A stretch of DNA of 64,000 nucleotides, taken from the NCBI RefSeq assembly GCF_021412565.1, contig NZ_JAKCLJ010000002.1, positions 1-64,000 on the forward strand, written 5' to 3'. The notes under the pieces are model-generated. The model ran no database searches. It saw only the letters and a list, made by a program, of their open reading frames with translations, and was not told the DNA's origin. This document shows, piece after piece, positions 57,372 to 64,000 of this stretch. The first letter of the stretch is position 1, and each line of letters begins with the position of its first letter. Made by a program: the position numbers and the translations under genes. This DNA comes from Shewanella sp. AS1 (GTDB lineage Bacteria; Pseudomonadota; Gammaproteobacteria; Enterobacterales; Shewanellaceae).

Positions 57372-57445
57372 GGGCTCAAGTTGGCTTGTTGATAGCTGAA
57401 TCCGTAGTTGTAAGTTTAAGCTGTCTTAACAAGTGGATTGAGCCC
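57372..57445. other. 74-nt nested inverted repeat upstream of the DUF1428 gene
   Basis: GGGCTCAA (57372-57379) pairs with TTGAGCCC (57438-57445). Inside it CTTGTT (57385-57390) pairs with AACAAG (57428-57433). The structure ends 35 bp before the next ATG. It might be an RNA element or a rest of a repeat family. Confidence 0.45.
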
Positions 57446-57480
57446 TCTGCCTCAGATCAAGCTGAATAGGAAACGAGACA

Positions 57481-57837
57481 ATGGCCTATGTCGATGGGTA
57501 TCTAATCCCTGTGCCAAAGGAAAATAAAGCCAAATATCGAGAACTCGCTGAAATCGCAGCCGTTATCTTTAAAGATCATGGCGCCTTATCTGTGGTCGAG
57601 AACTGGGGCGATGATGTGCCTGAGGGCAAACTCACCTCATTTCCTATGGCGGTTAAGTGTGAACCTGATGAGGTGGTGGTGTTTTCCTGGATTGTCTGGC
57701 CATCCAGAGAGGCCCGTGATAGCGGAAATAAAGCGGCCATGGAAGATCCCAGAATGCAAAACTGGGATCCTAAAGCGATGCCTTTCGATGGTAAACGCAT
57801 GATATTTGGTGGATTCACTACCCTCCTCGACGCTTAA
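57481..57837 (+). CDS. DUF1428 family protein
   Basis: A cytoplasmic protein of 118 residues with a dimeric alpha/beta-barrel fold typical of the family: MAYVDGYLIPVPKENKAKYR, ENWGDDVPEGKLTSFPMAV and MPFDGKRMIFGGF are conserved. The function is unknown. AGGAAAC lies about 7 bases before the ATG. Convergent with the universal stress gene; no terminator is evident between them. Confidence 0.88.
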   Translation: MAYVDGYLIPVPKENKAKYRELAEIAAVIFKDHGALSVVENWGDDVPEGKLTSFPMAVKCEPDEVVVFSWIVWPSREARDSGNKAAMEDPRMQNWDPKAMPFDGKRMIFGGFTTLLDA

Positions 57838-57846
57838 ATTAACGTC

Positions 57847-58305
57847 TTACTTCACCACTAACACAGGACAACGCGCCTTATTTAGCACCTGAGCCGTCAC
57901 GTTCGGGTGCAACCAATGTGTCAGTGGGGCATGATGATGACTGCCCATCACTATCATGCTGACATCCTCAAAAGAGGATTCAAGTAAAATTTGACTGGCG
58001 GTATTACCTTTGTCGATATGAATATCGATCTCCTGCGAGGGATGCACCTTTTCAAGCAGTTCACGGATTTTTACATGGGCATAAGCCTGAAGGTGCTGTT
58101 CTTGCTCAGCTGAATTGGCAGCAACTATCCCGAAGTTATCTTCGTGATGAATTTCAGTCGTGATGTCATCGCCATAGGGTCTACTTATCACGTGCAGTAA
58201 CCTCAGTTTAAGCCGGTAACGTTCAGCCATTTCCAGTGCATAACTAAGGGCGTTAAACGACTCTTCAGAGAAGTCGCTAGGACAGAGGATATAGCCGGGT
58301 TTCAT
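57847..58305 (-). CDS. universal stress protein (UspA family)
   Basis: A protein of 152 residues with one Usp domain. It starts GYILCPSDFSEESFNALSYA. The ATP-binding signature near the C-terminus is present as IVMGSHHHAPLTHWLHPNVT, followed by CPVLVVK. Such proteins help cells survive growth arrest and stress. A perfect AAGGAGG precedes the ATG. Confidence 0.92.
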   Translation of the reverse strand: MKPGYILCPSDFSEESFNALSYALEMAERYRLKLRLLHVISRPYGDDITTEIHHEDNFGIVAANSAEQEQHLQAYAHVKIRELLEKVHPSQEIDIHIDKGNTASQILLESSFEDVSMIVMGSHHHAPLTHWLHPNVTAQVLNKARCPVLVVK

Positions 58306-58889
58306 ATGCCCTCCTTAAGATGTTTTCTAGAAGACAAGACACTATTAAGAATACAGTATTAAGTATAGCTCTGAGGCGCTTGGCAGCAATGCTTCAAGAC
58401 AGGTGTCCATAAGAAAAATTGACCGTCTCGACTCACTGTTTTGGGTCCATAAAATAGCCCTTATCATCACAGCTACACTACATCCACGCTGGCACGAACA
58501 TAACGAGCTAGCCGAGTGTGGTAATTTCAGCTGCATTCTTATCGAGTGGAAAAGCACGACTTAGATCACAAGACGGTCACCCTGATCAATGATAATTGAC
58601 CAAAACACGACTTCTGCTGACAACTTAATGCTTCCTTAATAGAAAGGTTGATAAACTTAGGCTTAACTCAATAATCAAAATTAAAGGAGAGATTAATGAT
58701 TGTACCTATTACCCACCCGGTTGAGCAGAAGCTGAGGATTGTCTAAGCCTCCTTATTTCTGTGCCCGGTGGTCTCAAATGGAAAACTCATCTACTTCGCC
58801 TATACCCTCCTATGTTCTTTTTAGTGCGATAGTGTGATGTTTTTTGATGCAATCCTATATCCCTGTATCTGCAGGGCATTTGGTAGGAA
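58306..58889. other. intergenic region, 584 bp, upstream of the RsgA-type gene
   Basis: Apart from the mini-frame at 58696 with its complementary segments (listed separately) I see nothing definite. A minus-strand frame at 58345-58557 lacks a ribosome site and family features. Confidence 0.5.
58696..58746 (+). CDS. possible 16-residue leader peptide with strong ribosome site
   Basis: AAAGGAGAG precedes ATG by 6 bases. The peptide reads MIVPITHPVEQKLRIV and stops at TAA. The stop region belongs to TAAGCCT (58744-58750), which can pair with AGGCTTA (58659-58665). CTCCTT (58749-58754) can pair with the AAGGAG of the ribosome site. The two pairings share bases and exclude each other. This layout resembles a leader peptide that controls a downstream gene, here the RsgA-type GTPase 140 bp on. 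Confidence 0.4.
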   Translation: MIVPITHPVEQKLRIV

Positions 58890-59936
58890 ATGATGAATTC
58901 ACCGATATCTTTACAACAACTTGGTTGGCAACCTTTTTTTCAGCAGCAAATCTCGTTAGAGGAGCTTGAACAACAAACCCTGGCACGGGTTAGCGCACAT
59001 CACAGAAATGAATATGTGCTGCGTAGCGAGCAGCAGACTTTATCCCTTGTCGTCAGCTCAGCCACATTAGGCCTGACCTTAGGCGACTGGGTGCTACTAG
59101 ATTCAACAGCGCAGTTTGTGCGGCGACTAGACCGTAAATCCCTGTTCAGCCGTAAGGCGCCCGGCAGTGGGATCTCTGCGCAGCTTATTGCCGCCAATGT
59201 CGATACGGTTTTTATTGTCTGCTCATTAAATGATGATTTTAATCTGAGCCGTATCGAGCGCTATCTGGCCCTTGCCCATGAGGCTGAAGTCACGCCTGTG
59301 GTCGTTTTGACCAAGGCAGATCTATGCCGCGACAGTGAAAGCAAGATTATTGCCGCTCAGCAATTAACGCCGCTACTCGATGTTGTCGCCATCAATGCCT
59401 TAGACCCTGTCAGCGTTGAAATATTAAAACCTTGGTGCCGACCGGGGCAGACAATTTCGCTACTTGGTTCTTCTGGTGTTGGCAAATCAAGTCTGGTCAA
59501 TAGCCTGCTTGGGGAGCAGCAACAGAAAACCGCGGGCATTCGCCAAGATGACAGCAAAGGTCGCCATACCACCACGGCACGAAGTATGCATTTTCTTGCA
59601 TCGGGCAGCGTCTTAATCGATACGCCCGGTATGCGTGAACTGCAACTTGCTGACTGTGAAACAGGCGTGAGTCAAACCTTTAGCGATATTGAACAGTTAG
59701 CCAGCCAGTGTAAATTTAGTGACTGCAAACATGAGAATGAGCCAGGCTGCGTCGTAAGAGAGCGCATAGCATCGGCCCAGCTAGATGAGAGGCGTTTGAA
59801 TAACTATCTTAAGCTTCAAGCCGAGCAGGAACGCAATGCCATCGCCCTGCACGAGGCGCGAGCCAAGGATAAGCAATTTGGTAAGATGGTCAAAAATGTT
59901 GGCAGTTTTTCGCGTCAGTTAAAACGTGGCGAGTAA
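58890..59936 (+). CDS. RsgA-type circularly permuted GTPase (paralog group)
   Basis: A GTPase of 348 residues with an OB-fold N-terminus, a permuted G domain and a C-terminal zinc knuckle. Motif order is G4 (VLTKADLC), G1 (GSSGVGKSSLVN), G3 (DTPGMREL), with CKFSDCKHENEPGC as zinc site. RsgA matures the 30S subunit. The LQQLGWQPFFQQQI start is unlike canonical RsgA, which begins with a basic RRV segment, and the orn/psd setting is missing. It is probably a second RsgA-like protein of unclear role. AGGAA stands before the ATGATG. Confidence 0.87.
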   Translation: MMNSPISLQQLGWQPFFQQQISLEELEQQTLARVSAHHRNEYVLRSEQQTLSLVVSSATLGLTLGDWVLLDSTAQFVRRLDRKSLFSRKAPGSGISAQLIAANVDTVFIVCSLNDDFNLSRIERYLALAHEAEVTPVVVLTKADLCRDSESKIIAAQQLTPLLDVVAINALDPVSVEILKPWCRPGQTISLLGSSGVGKSSLVNSLLGEQQQKTAGIRQDDSKGRHTTTARSMHFLASGSVLIDTPGMRELQLADCETGVSQTFSDIEQLASQCKFSDCKHENEPGCVVRERIASAQLDERRLNNYLKLQAEQERNAIALHEARAKDKQFGKMVKNVGSFSRQLKRGE

Positions 59937-59991
59937 AATAAAAAAGATTAAGTAACAAAGAGTAAGCACAAGAACTCTTAATAAAAACCAC

Positions 59992-60017
59992 GCCAGTCGC
60001 TGCAGGTGACTGGCTTT
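59992..60017 (+). terminator. possible terminator after the RsgA-type gene
   Basis: GCCAGTC/GACTGGC 7-bp stem with a 9-base loop, followed by only TTT. Confidence 0.45.
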
Positions 60018-60061
60018 CACTCATTCACTTATTCTTCTATTTATAAAGTATAAGGATCGCT

Positions 60062-60454
60062 ATGCCCTCAGTCGAGCAAGTCGCTTATTTCATCGTCTTA
60101 GTGGCGGCTAGCTATTTGATTGGGCTAGGCCTAGCTGCCTTTATCCATCCCAAACAAATCAGCCGTTTCTTACTCGCCTTTGCGAGTAGCTTAAAACTAC
60201 ATCTGATCGAAATCGGATTGCGTCTGATTGTCGGAGCCGCATTACTGGGTTATGCGCCACAGATGCGCTTCTCGGCAGGCTTTACTCTGTTTGCCTGGAT
60301 ACTGATCTGGACCAGTATTGCGTTAATCCTATTACCCTGGCGTTGGCACAGGGCATTTGCTCAAAAAGCAGTGCCGCTCTTCACTCGGCAACTGCCGATT
60401 CTGGGACTGGGGTCACTAGTGCTGGGTGGTGTTATTTTAGGCGCCATGCTTTAG
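60062..60454 (+). CDS. membrane protein of unknown function
   Basis: A hydrophobic protein of 130 residues with about four membrane segments (roughly 8-28, 44-64, 70-92, 108-129) and little soluble part. A basic loop WRWHRAFAQKA lies before the last segment. AAGGATCGCT precedes the ATG. I do not recognise the family. It follows the RsgA-type gene by 125 bp, probably with its own promoter. Confidence 0.65.
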   Translation: MPSVEQVAYFIVLVAASYLIGLGLAAFIHPKQISRFLLAFASSLKLHLIEIGLRLIVGAALLGYAPQMRFSAGFTLFAWILIWTSIALILLPWRWHRAFAQKAVPLFTRQLPILGLGSLVLGGVILGAML

Positions 60455-60459
60455 CAAAG

Positions 60460-60503
60460 AGGCTGTTGAGCTAATCACAATCAAGACTAACCAACAGCCT
60501 ATT
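60460..60503. terminator. inverted repeat acting as terminator between convergent genes
   Basis: AGGCTGTTG at 60460-60468 and CAACAGCCT at 60492-60500 form a perfect 9-bp stem with a long loop, followed by ATTT. Confidence 0.4.
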
Positions 60504-60517
60504 TACGATTACCAAAC

Positions 60518-61615
60518 CTATCTAGCCTGATCGTAAGTCACTCGATATATCGCCCCTGCATAATCGTCGGAGATCAACAGGCTGCCATCTTGCAATTCGG
60601 CAAAGGCAACCGGGCGACCAAAGGTCTCCTCGTTTTGCATAAAGCCAGTCAGAAATGGCGTGTAATCCACCACTTTGCCCTGATCTATGGTAGCTAGGGC
60701 AACTTTATAGCCTGCTTTCTTACTGCGATTCCAGGAGCCATGCTCTGCGACAAACAGCTGCTGGCGATAGGCTTTGGGGAACTGATCGGCGCGATAGAAA
60801 TGGATCCCTAGTGGCGCGACATGGGCACCTAAAGAAAGCGCCGGCGGCGTATAATCACTTACCTTCTTGCCTTGACCAAATTCGGGATCGAGAATGCTGC
60901 CAGCATGCACATAAGGAAAACCGAAATGCTCGCCTTGATAGTTGACCTTATTGATCTCGCAAGGGGGAATATCATCCCCCATCATGTCGCGGCCGTTATC
61001 GCTGAACCAAAAAGTATCTGTTCCTGGCTGAAAATCGAATCCTACTGAGTTACGCACCCCTTGCGCGATAGTGGTTAATTTTTTTGTGACAAGGTTAAGT
61101 GAGAAAATGCGGCCATAACGATCATCTTCGGCACACACATTACAAGGCACACCCACAGGGATAACTAACTCGCCCGTCGGCGAAAACCCGAGTACTTTCC
61201 AGCCATGATGGGTGTCGCTGGGAAACTGGTCGAATACCACCTCAAACTTGGGAGATTCAAGGTTATTGTCAATATCTTTAAAGCGAATGATTCTGCTCAC
61301 CTCGGAGACATAGAGATCGCCATCTTTATAGGCAACCCCAGTAGGCAAGTTTAATCCGGTTGCTAACAGGATTTTCTCATCACTGACGCCATCTTTGTTA
61401 TTATCGATAAGCGCATAGAGATTACCCGCCCTCATCGAGCCTACGTAAACCATTCCCTTATCAGACACTGCTATTTCACGGGCATTTTCAACATCATCAC
61501 TAAACAGACTGACCTTAAAGCCTTCTGCTACTGTGAGTTTATCGAGAATATCTTTTGCCTGCGCCTGAGTGCTAACCGCCCCCAGTACCAGCAGTGAACA
61601 GATAAGTTTATTCAT
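60518..61615 (-). CDS. exported PQQ-dependent sugar (sorbosone-type) dehydrogenase
   Basis: A periplasmic beta-propeller protein of 365 residues with a signal peptide (cut after TQAQA, about residue 20). The glucose/sorbosone dehydrogenase family uses PQQ to oxidise sugars. Seen are LTVAEGFKVSLFSDDVENAR, TGLNLPTGVAYKDGDLYVSE, VRNSVGFDFQPGTDTFWFSD and HGSWNRSKKAGYKV. Two Cys in VPCNVCAEDD may bind heme-like or form a disulfide. No PQQ synthesis gene is in the window, so the cofactor and substrate are uncertain. Confidence 0.83.
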   Translation of the reverse strand: MNKLICSLLVLGAVSTQAQAKDILDKLTVAEGFKVSLFSDDVENAREIAVSDKGMVYVGSMRAGNLYALIDNNKDGVSDEKILLATGLNLPTGVAYKDGDLYVSEVSRIIRFKDIDNNLESPKFEVVFDQFPSDTHHGWKVLGFSPTGELVIPVGVPCNVCAEDDRYGRIFSLNLVTKKLTTIAQGVRNSVGFDFQPGTDTFWFSDNGRDMMGDDIPPCEINKVNYQGEHFGFPYVHAGSILDPEFGQGKKVSDYTPPALSLGAHVAPLGIHFYRADQFPKAYRQQLFVAEHGSWNRSKKAGYKVALATIDQGKVVDYTPFLTGFMQNEETFGRPVAFAELQDGSLLISDDYAGAIYRVTYDQAR

Positions 61616-61814
61616 TGTTATTATCCCTATAATTGTTTAAGACCTTGATCCTGCAGCAACTTGTTTGGGCAGTCCCCCTGTCCTTCATTGCTTAGATTCT
61701 ATACTCGGCAAACTGTTAACTTAATTTTGATGACCAGGATAACTATTTGGTTGCTATGATTTTATCTGTTTGTATTATCGATATTTAGTAATTAATTGCT
61801 GACTATCAACCCCA

Positions 61815-62324
61815 TTAATTTTCGTTGTCGGCGAGAAAATCAAACAAAGCAGTTTGCGATTTCCCATCCAGAGTAAAACTAACAAACATTCTCCAAACCA
61901 TGTAGTTACTACTACATGAACCATAGATAAGCGTGCTCTGATAGTGGTTTTTATCCGTTTGGGTCAGATTAAGCGGGATAATGCCCATAAACATATCTCG
62001 CCCCTCTACCCTAACTTTAAGGTTTTCTACTGGCTGGGAAAAAGTAAAGTTGACCTGCAACGGCTTTTCGCTCGGGGCGGTTTCGGGAAAAATTGTCAAT
62101 TCAATCTGTAAGTTATTCAGCTGTTGAGCACATGCACCCTGAGAAAATTTACATAAGCTGTCATCAGTTTGAAAGGCTAAAGATGTTTGCTGCACTGCTT
62201 CTGACTTTTGCGCTTCTTTTTGATCGCTACAGCCAGTGAGCAAAATTAACCCAATGAGAGTCAATACTTTATAAAGTCTGCTTATGTTTATTTTTAGTAG
62301 CACAAATTTTAACCTCGTTATCAA
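61815..62324 (-). CDS. small lipoprotein next to ccoN, possibly FixH/YtkA-like
   Basis: A protein of 169 residues with an N-terminal hydrophobic part and lipobox LLTGC. The mature part looks like a beta sandwich: PLQVNFTFSQPVENLKVRVE, GRDMFMGIIPLNL and CSSNYMVWRMFVSFTL. Four further Cys and several Met are seen (LCKFSQGAC and SCSSNYM). This recalls FixH/YtkA-type domains found with cytochrome oxidase assembly, which is inferred and not certain. It is divergent from ccoN and shares its FNR-site region. Copper handling for the oxidase is a possible role. Confidence 0.65.
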   Translation of the reverse strand: MITRLKFVLLKINISRLYKVLTLIGLILLTGCSDQKEAQKSEAVQQTSLAFQTDDSLCKFSQGACAQQLNNLQIELTIFPETAPSEKPLQVNFTFSQPVENLKVRVEGRDMFMGIIPLNLTQTDKNHYQSTLIYGSCSSNYMVWRMFVSFTLDGKSQTALFDFLADNEN

Positions 62325-62349
62325 ATTAGTTACATTCTATCCGTCTATT

Positions 62350-62363
62350 TTGATCTAGATCAA
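62350..62363. promoter_or_regulatory. FNR/EtrA-type binding site
   Basis: TTGATCTAGATCAA is a perfect match to TTGATnnnnATCAA. It lies between the lipoprotein gene and ccoN. TATCTT at 62385-62390 would be a -10 box for a ccoN start near 62398, giving the -41.5 spacing of FNR-activated promoters. Confidence 0.85.
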
Positions 62364-62565
62364 CGTTCTGTTCCGCATAATTCCTATCTTTTTTGAGGTT
62401 GCTCAAGTATCATTGCGTCACTCACATTAATTCGACTTAATTGTGAGTTAATGTATTGACACATTCGAGTTTGTTTCGTAGGGAAGCGAACTTGCAATGT
62501 CCTTTAACGGGTAAAGTATCACTTTACTCACACAATAAGTATAAGTAATAAGCAGTGGAAGCAAT

Positions 62566-63993
62566 ATGATGAACCATTCCCAGCCTCAAGGCGCTGATTA
62601 CAATTACACCGTTGTCCGCCAATTTGCCTTAACGACCGTGTTGTGGGGTATTGTTGGTATGTGTGTCGGTGTATTGATCGCGGCCCAGTTAATCTGGCCT
62701 CAACTGAACTTCGAAACTCCATGGTTAACGTACAGCCGTCTCAGACCGCTGCATACCAATGCCGTGATTTTCGCATTCGGTACATCAGCCCTCTTCGCAA
62801 CCTCTTACTATGTCGTTCAACGTACCTGTCAAACCCGGTTATTTGCACCTAAGTTAGCCGCATTTACCTTCTGGGGTTGGCAAGCCATTATTCTCGCCGC
62901 CGTTGTGACTCTGCCACTGGGAATAACCAGTGGTAAAGAGTATGCCGAACTGGAATGGCCTATCGATATCGCTATCGCTATTGTATGGGTCTCCTATGCC
63001 GCGGTATTTTTCGGTACTATCGCTAAACGAACCACGTCGCATATTTATGTGGCTAACTGGTTCTTCGGTGCCTTTATTATTACCGTTGCCGTGTTGCACA
63101 TAGTTAACTCTATGGCTGTACCCGTCAGCCTATGGAAGTCTTATTCACTGTATGCTGGGGCTGTCGATGCCATGGTACAATGGTGGTATGGTCATAATGC
63201 GGTAGGTTTCCTGCTTACAGCTGGTTTCCTAGGTATGATGTACTACTTCGTACCTAAGCAAGCCGGTCGCCCTGTTTATTCATATCGTCTGTCAATCGTT
63301 CACTTCTGGGCTTTGATCGCCTTGTACATTTGGGCAGGTCCGCACCACTTACATTACACCGCCCTGCCTGACTGGACGCAGTCTTTAGGTATGGTGATGT
63401 CACTTATCCTGTTTGCGCCATCTTGGGGCGGTATGATCAACGGTATCATGACCCTATCTGGTGCCTGGCATAAGCTGAGAACCGACCCTGTGTTACGTTT
63501 CCTGGTTGTTTCATTGTCTTTCTACGGTATGTCTACCTTCGAAGGCCCAATGATGGCAATCAAGACGGTAAACGCGCTGTCTCACTACACAGACTGGACT
63601 GTCGGTCACGTACACTCTGGCGCACTGGGCTGGGTGGCTATGGTCTCAATTGGTTCTCTGTATCACTTGATCCCCACAATCTATGGTCACGGCCGTATGT
63701 ACAGCACTAACCTGGTCAACATCCATTTCTGGTTAGCGACTATCGGTACTGTACTTTATATCGTTTCTATGTGGATCTCGGGTGTGATGCAAGGTCTGAT
63801 GTGGCGTGCAGTTAACTCTGACGGCACCTTAACTTACAGTTTCGTTGAGAGCTTAGAAGCTTCTTATCCCTTCTACTTTGTCCGTTTCTTAGGTGGCTGT
63901 TTCTTCGTTACCGGTATGCTGTTAATGGCATACAACGTATTTAAGACAGTAAAAGCCCCGAAAGAATCTTTGCCAGCACTGGCAGAAGCATAA
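62566..63993 (+). CDS. ccoN: cbb3-type cytochrome c oxidase subunit I
   Basis: The catalytic, heme-copper subunit of the high-affinity cbb3 oxidase that reduces oxygen under low oxygen. The 475-residue membrane protein has about 12 segments. The low-spin heme ligand lies in [12 protein letters not shown]. Copper and heme ligands appear in [10 protein letters not shown] and [13 protein letters not shown], with [10 protein letters not shown] later. GGAAG precedes ATGATG. GGAGTAG after the stop is a ribosome site for the next gene, expected to be ccoO, outside the window. Confidence 0.97.
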   Translation: MMNHSQPQGADYNYTVVRQFALTTVLWGIVGMCVGVLIAAQLIWPQLNFETPWLTYSRLRPLHTNAVIFAFGTSALFATSYYVVQRTCQTRLFAPKLAAFTFWGWQAIILAAVVTLPLGITSGKEYAELEWPIDIAIAIVWVSYAAVFFGTIAKRTTSHIYVANWFFGAFIITVAVLHIVNSMAVPVSLWKSYSLYAGAVDAMVQWWYGHNAVGFLLTAGFLGMMYYFVPKQAGRPVYSYRLSIVHFWALIALYIWAGPHHLHYTALPDWTQSLGMVMSLILFAPSWGGMINGIMTLSGAWHKLRTDPVLRFLVVSLSFYGMSTFEGPMMAIKTVNALSHYTDWTVGHVHSGALGWVAMVSIGSLYHLIPTIYGHGRMYSTNLVNIHFWLATIGTVLYIVSMWISGVMQGLMWRAVNSDGTLTYSFVESLEASYPFYFVRFLGGCFFVTGMLLMAYNVFKTVKAPKESLPALAEA

Positions 63994-64000
63994 GGAGTAG

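Noticed and set aside
58345-58557. Minus-strand frame of 70 residues
   Set aside because: No ribosome site, no family features, odd composition (many Ser, Cys and Arg) and position in an AT-rich gap. Likely chance.

Overview
The window looks like a chromosomal segment of a Shewanella-type gammaproteobacterium. The evidence is a conserved housekeeping order (gyrA, serC, an aminotransferase, aroA, cmk, rpsA, ihfB, lapA, lapB, pyrF on one side; ubiG, a HAD phosphatase, nrdA, nrdB and a YfaE-type ferredoxin on the other), a DUF2058 gene, a cbb3 oxidase preceded by an FNR/EtrA-type site, and pssA, cls, sppA and ansA of gammaproteobacterial type. The genus is an inference from synteny and protein character, not from a database search. 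I see no tRNA, rRNA, CRISPR array or prophage.

Layout. 1-1000: the end of an IS3-family insertion sequence, then gene-poor DNA carrying the 3' remnant of a umuC gene. 1-16.5 kb: mostly independent genes (Lon-like protease, Mn-dependent pyrophosphatase, secreted M1 aminopeptidase, acetyltransferase, serine hydrolase, DTW protein, PssA with a DUF1904 protein, PBP4, acyl-CoA dehydrogenase, DUF2058). 16.6-29 kb: the minus-strand housekeeping block from gyrA to pyrF, covering DNA topology, serine and chorismate synthesis, translation, LPS assembly control and pyrimidine synthesis. 29.2-35 kb: plus-strand ubiG, HAD phosphatase and the class Ia ribonucleotide reductase operon, preceded by two NrdR-type boxes. 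35-50.5 kb: mixed metabolism and envelope (YCII protein, FadH, SppA, asparaginase I, YeaC, a zinc ribbon membrane protein, an M14 carboxypeptidase, an orphan response regulator, a DUF885 lipoprotein, a RecQ-like helicase with a nuclease, cardiolipin synthase, YjdM).

50.6-56.4 kb is the most distinctive metabolic locus: pxpA, pxpB and pxpC (ATP-dependent 5-oxoprolinase), an NRAMP-family transporter and a biotin carboxyl carrier/biotin carboxylase pair, all on the minus strand. Three copies of a 20-bp repeat lie between pxpC and the transporter gene. 56.8-62.3 kb: periplasmic Cu/Zn superoxide dismutase, DUF1428, a universal stress protein, a second-type RsgA GTPase with a possible leader-peptide region, a PQQ-type sugar dehydrogenase and a small lipoprotein. 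The window ends with ccoN, the first gene of a cbb3 oxidase operon.

I did not find a clearly new defence or mobile system. The best leads are the pxp/NRAMP/biotin cluster with its repeats, the leader-like region before the RsgA paralog, the lipoprotein sharing an FNR-site region with ccoN, and several palindromes and repeats in intergenic DNA.
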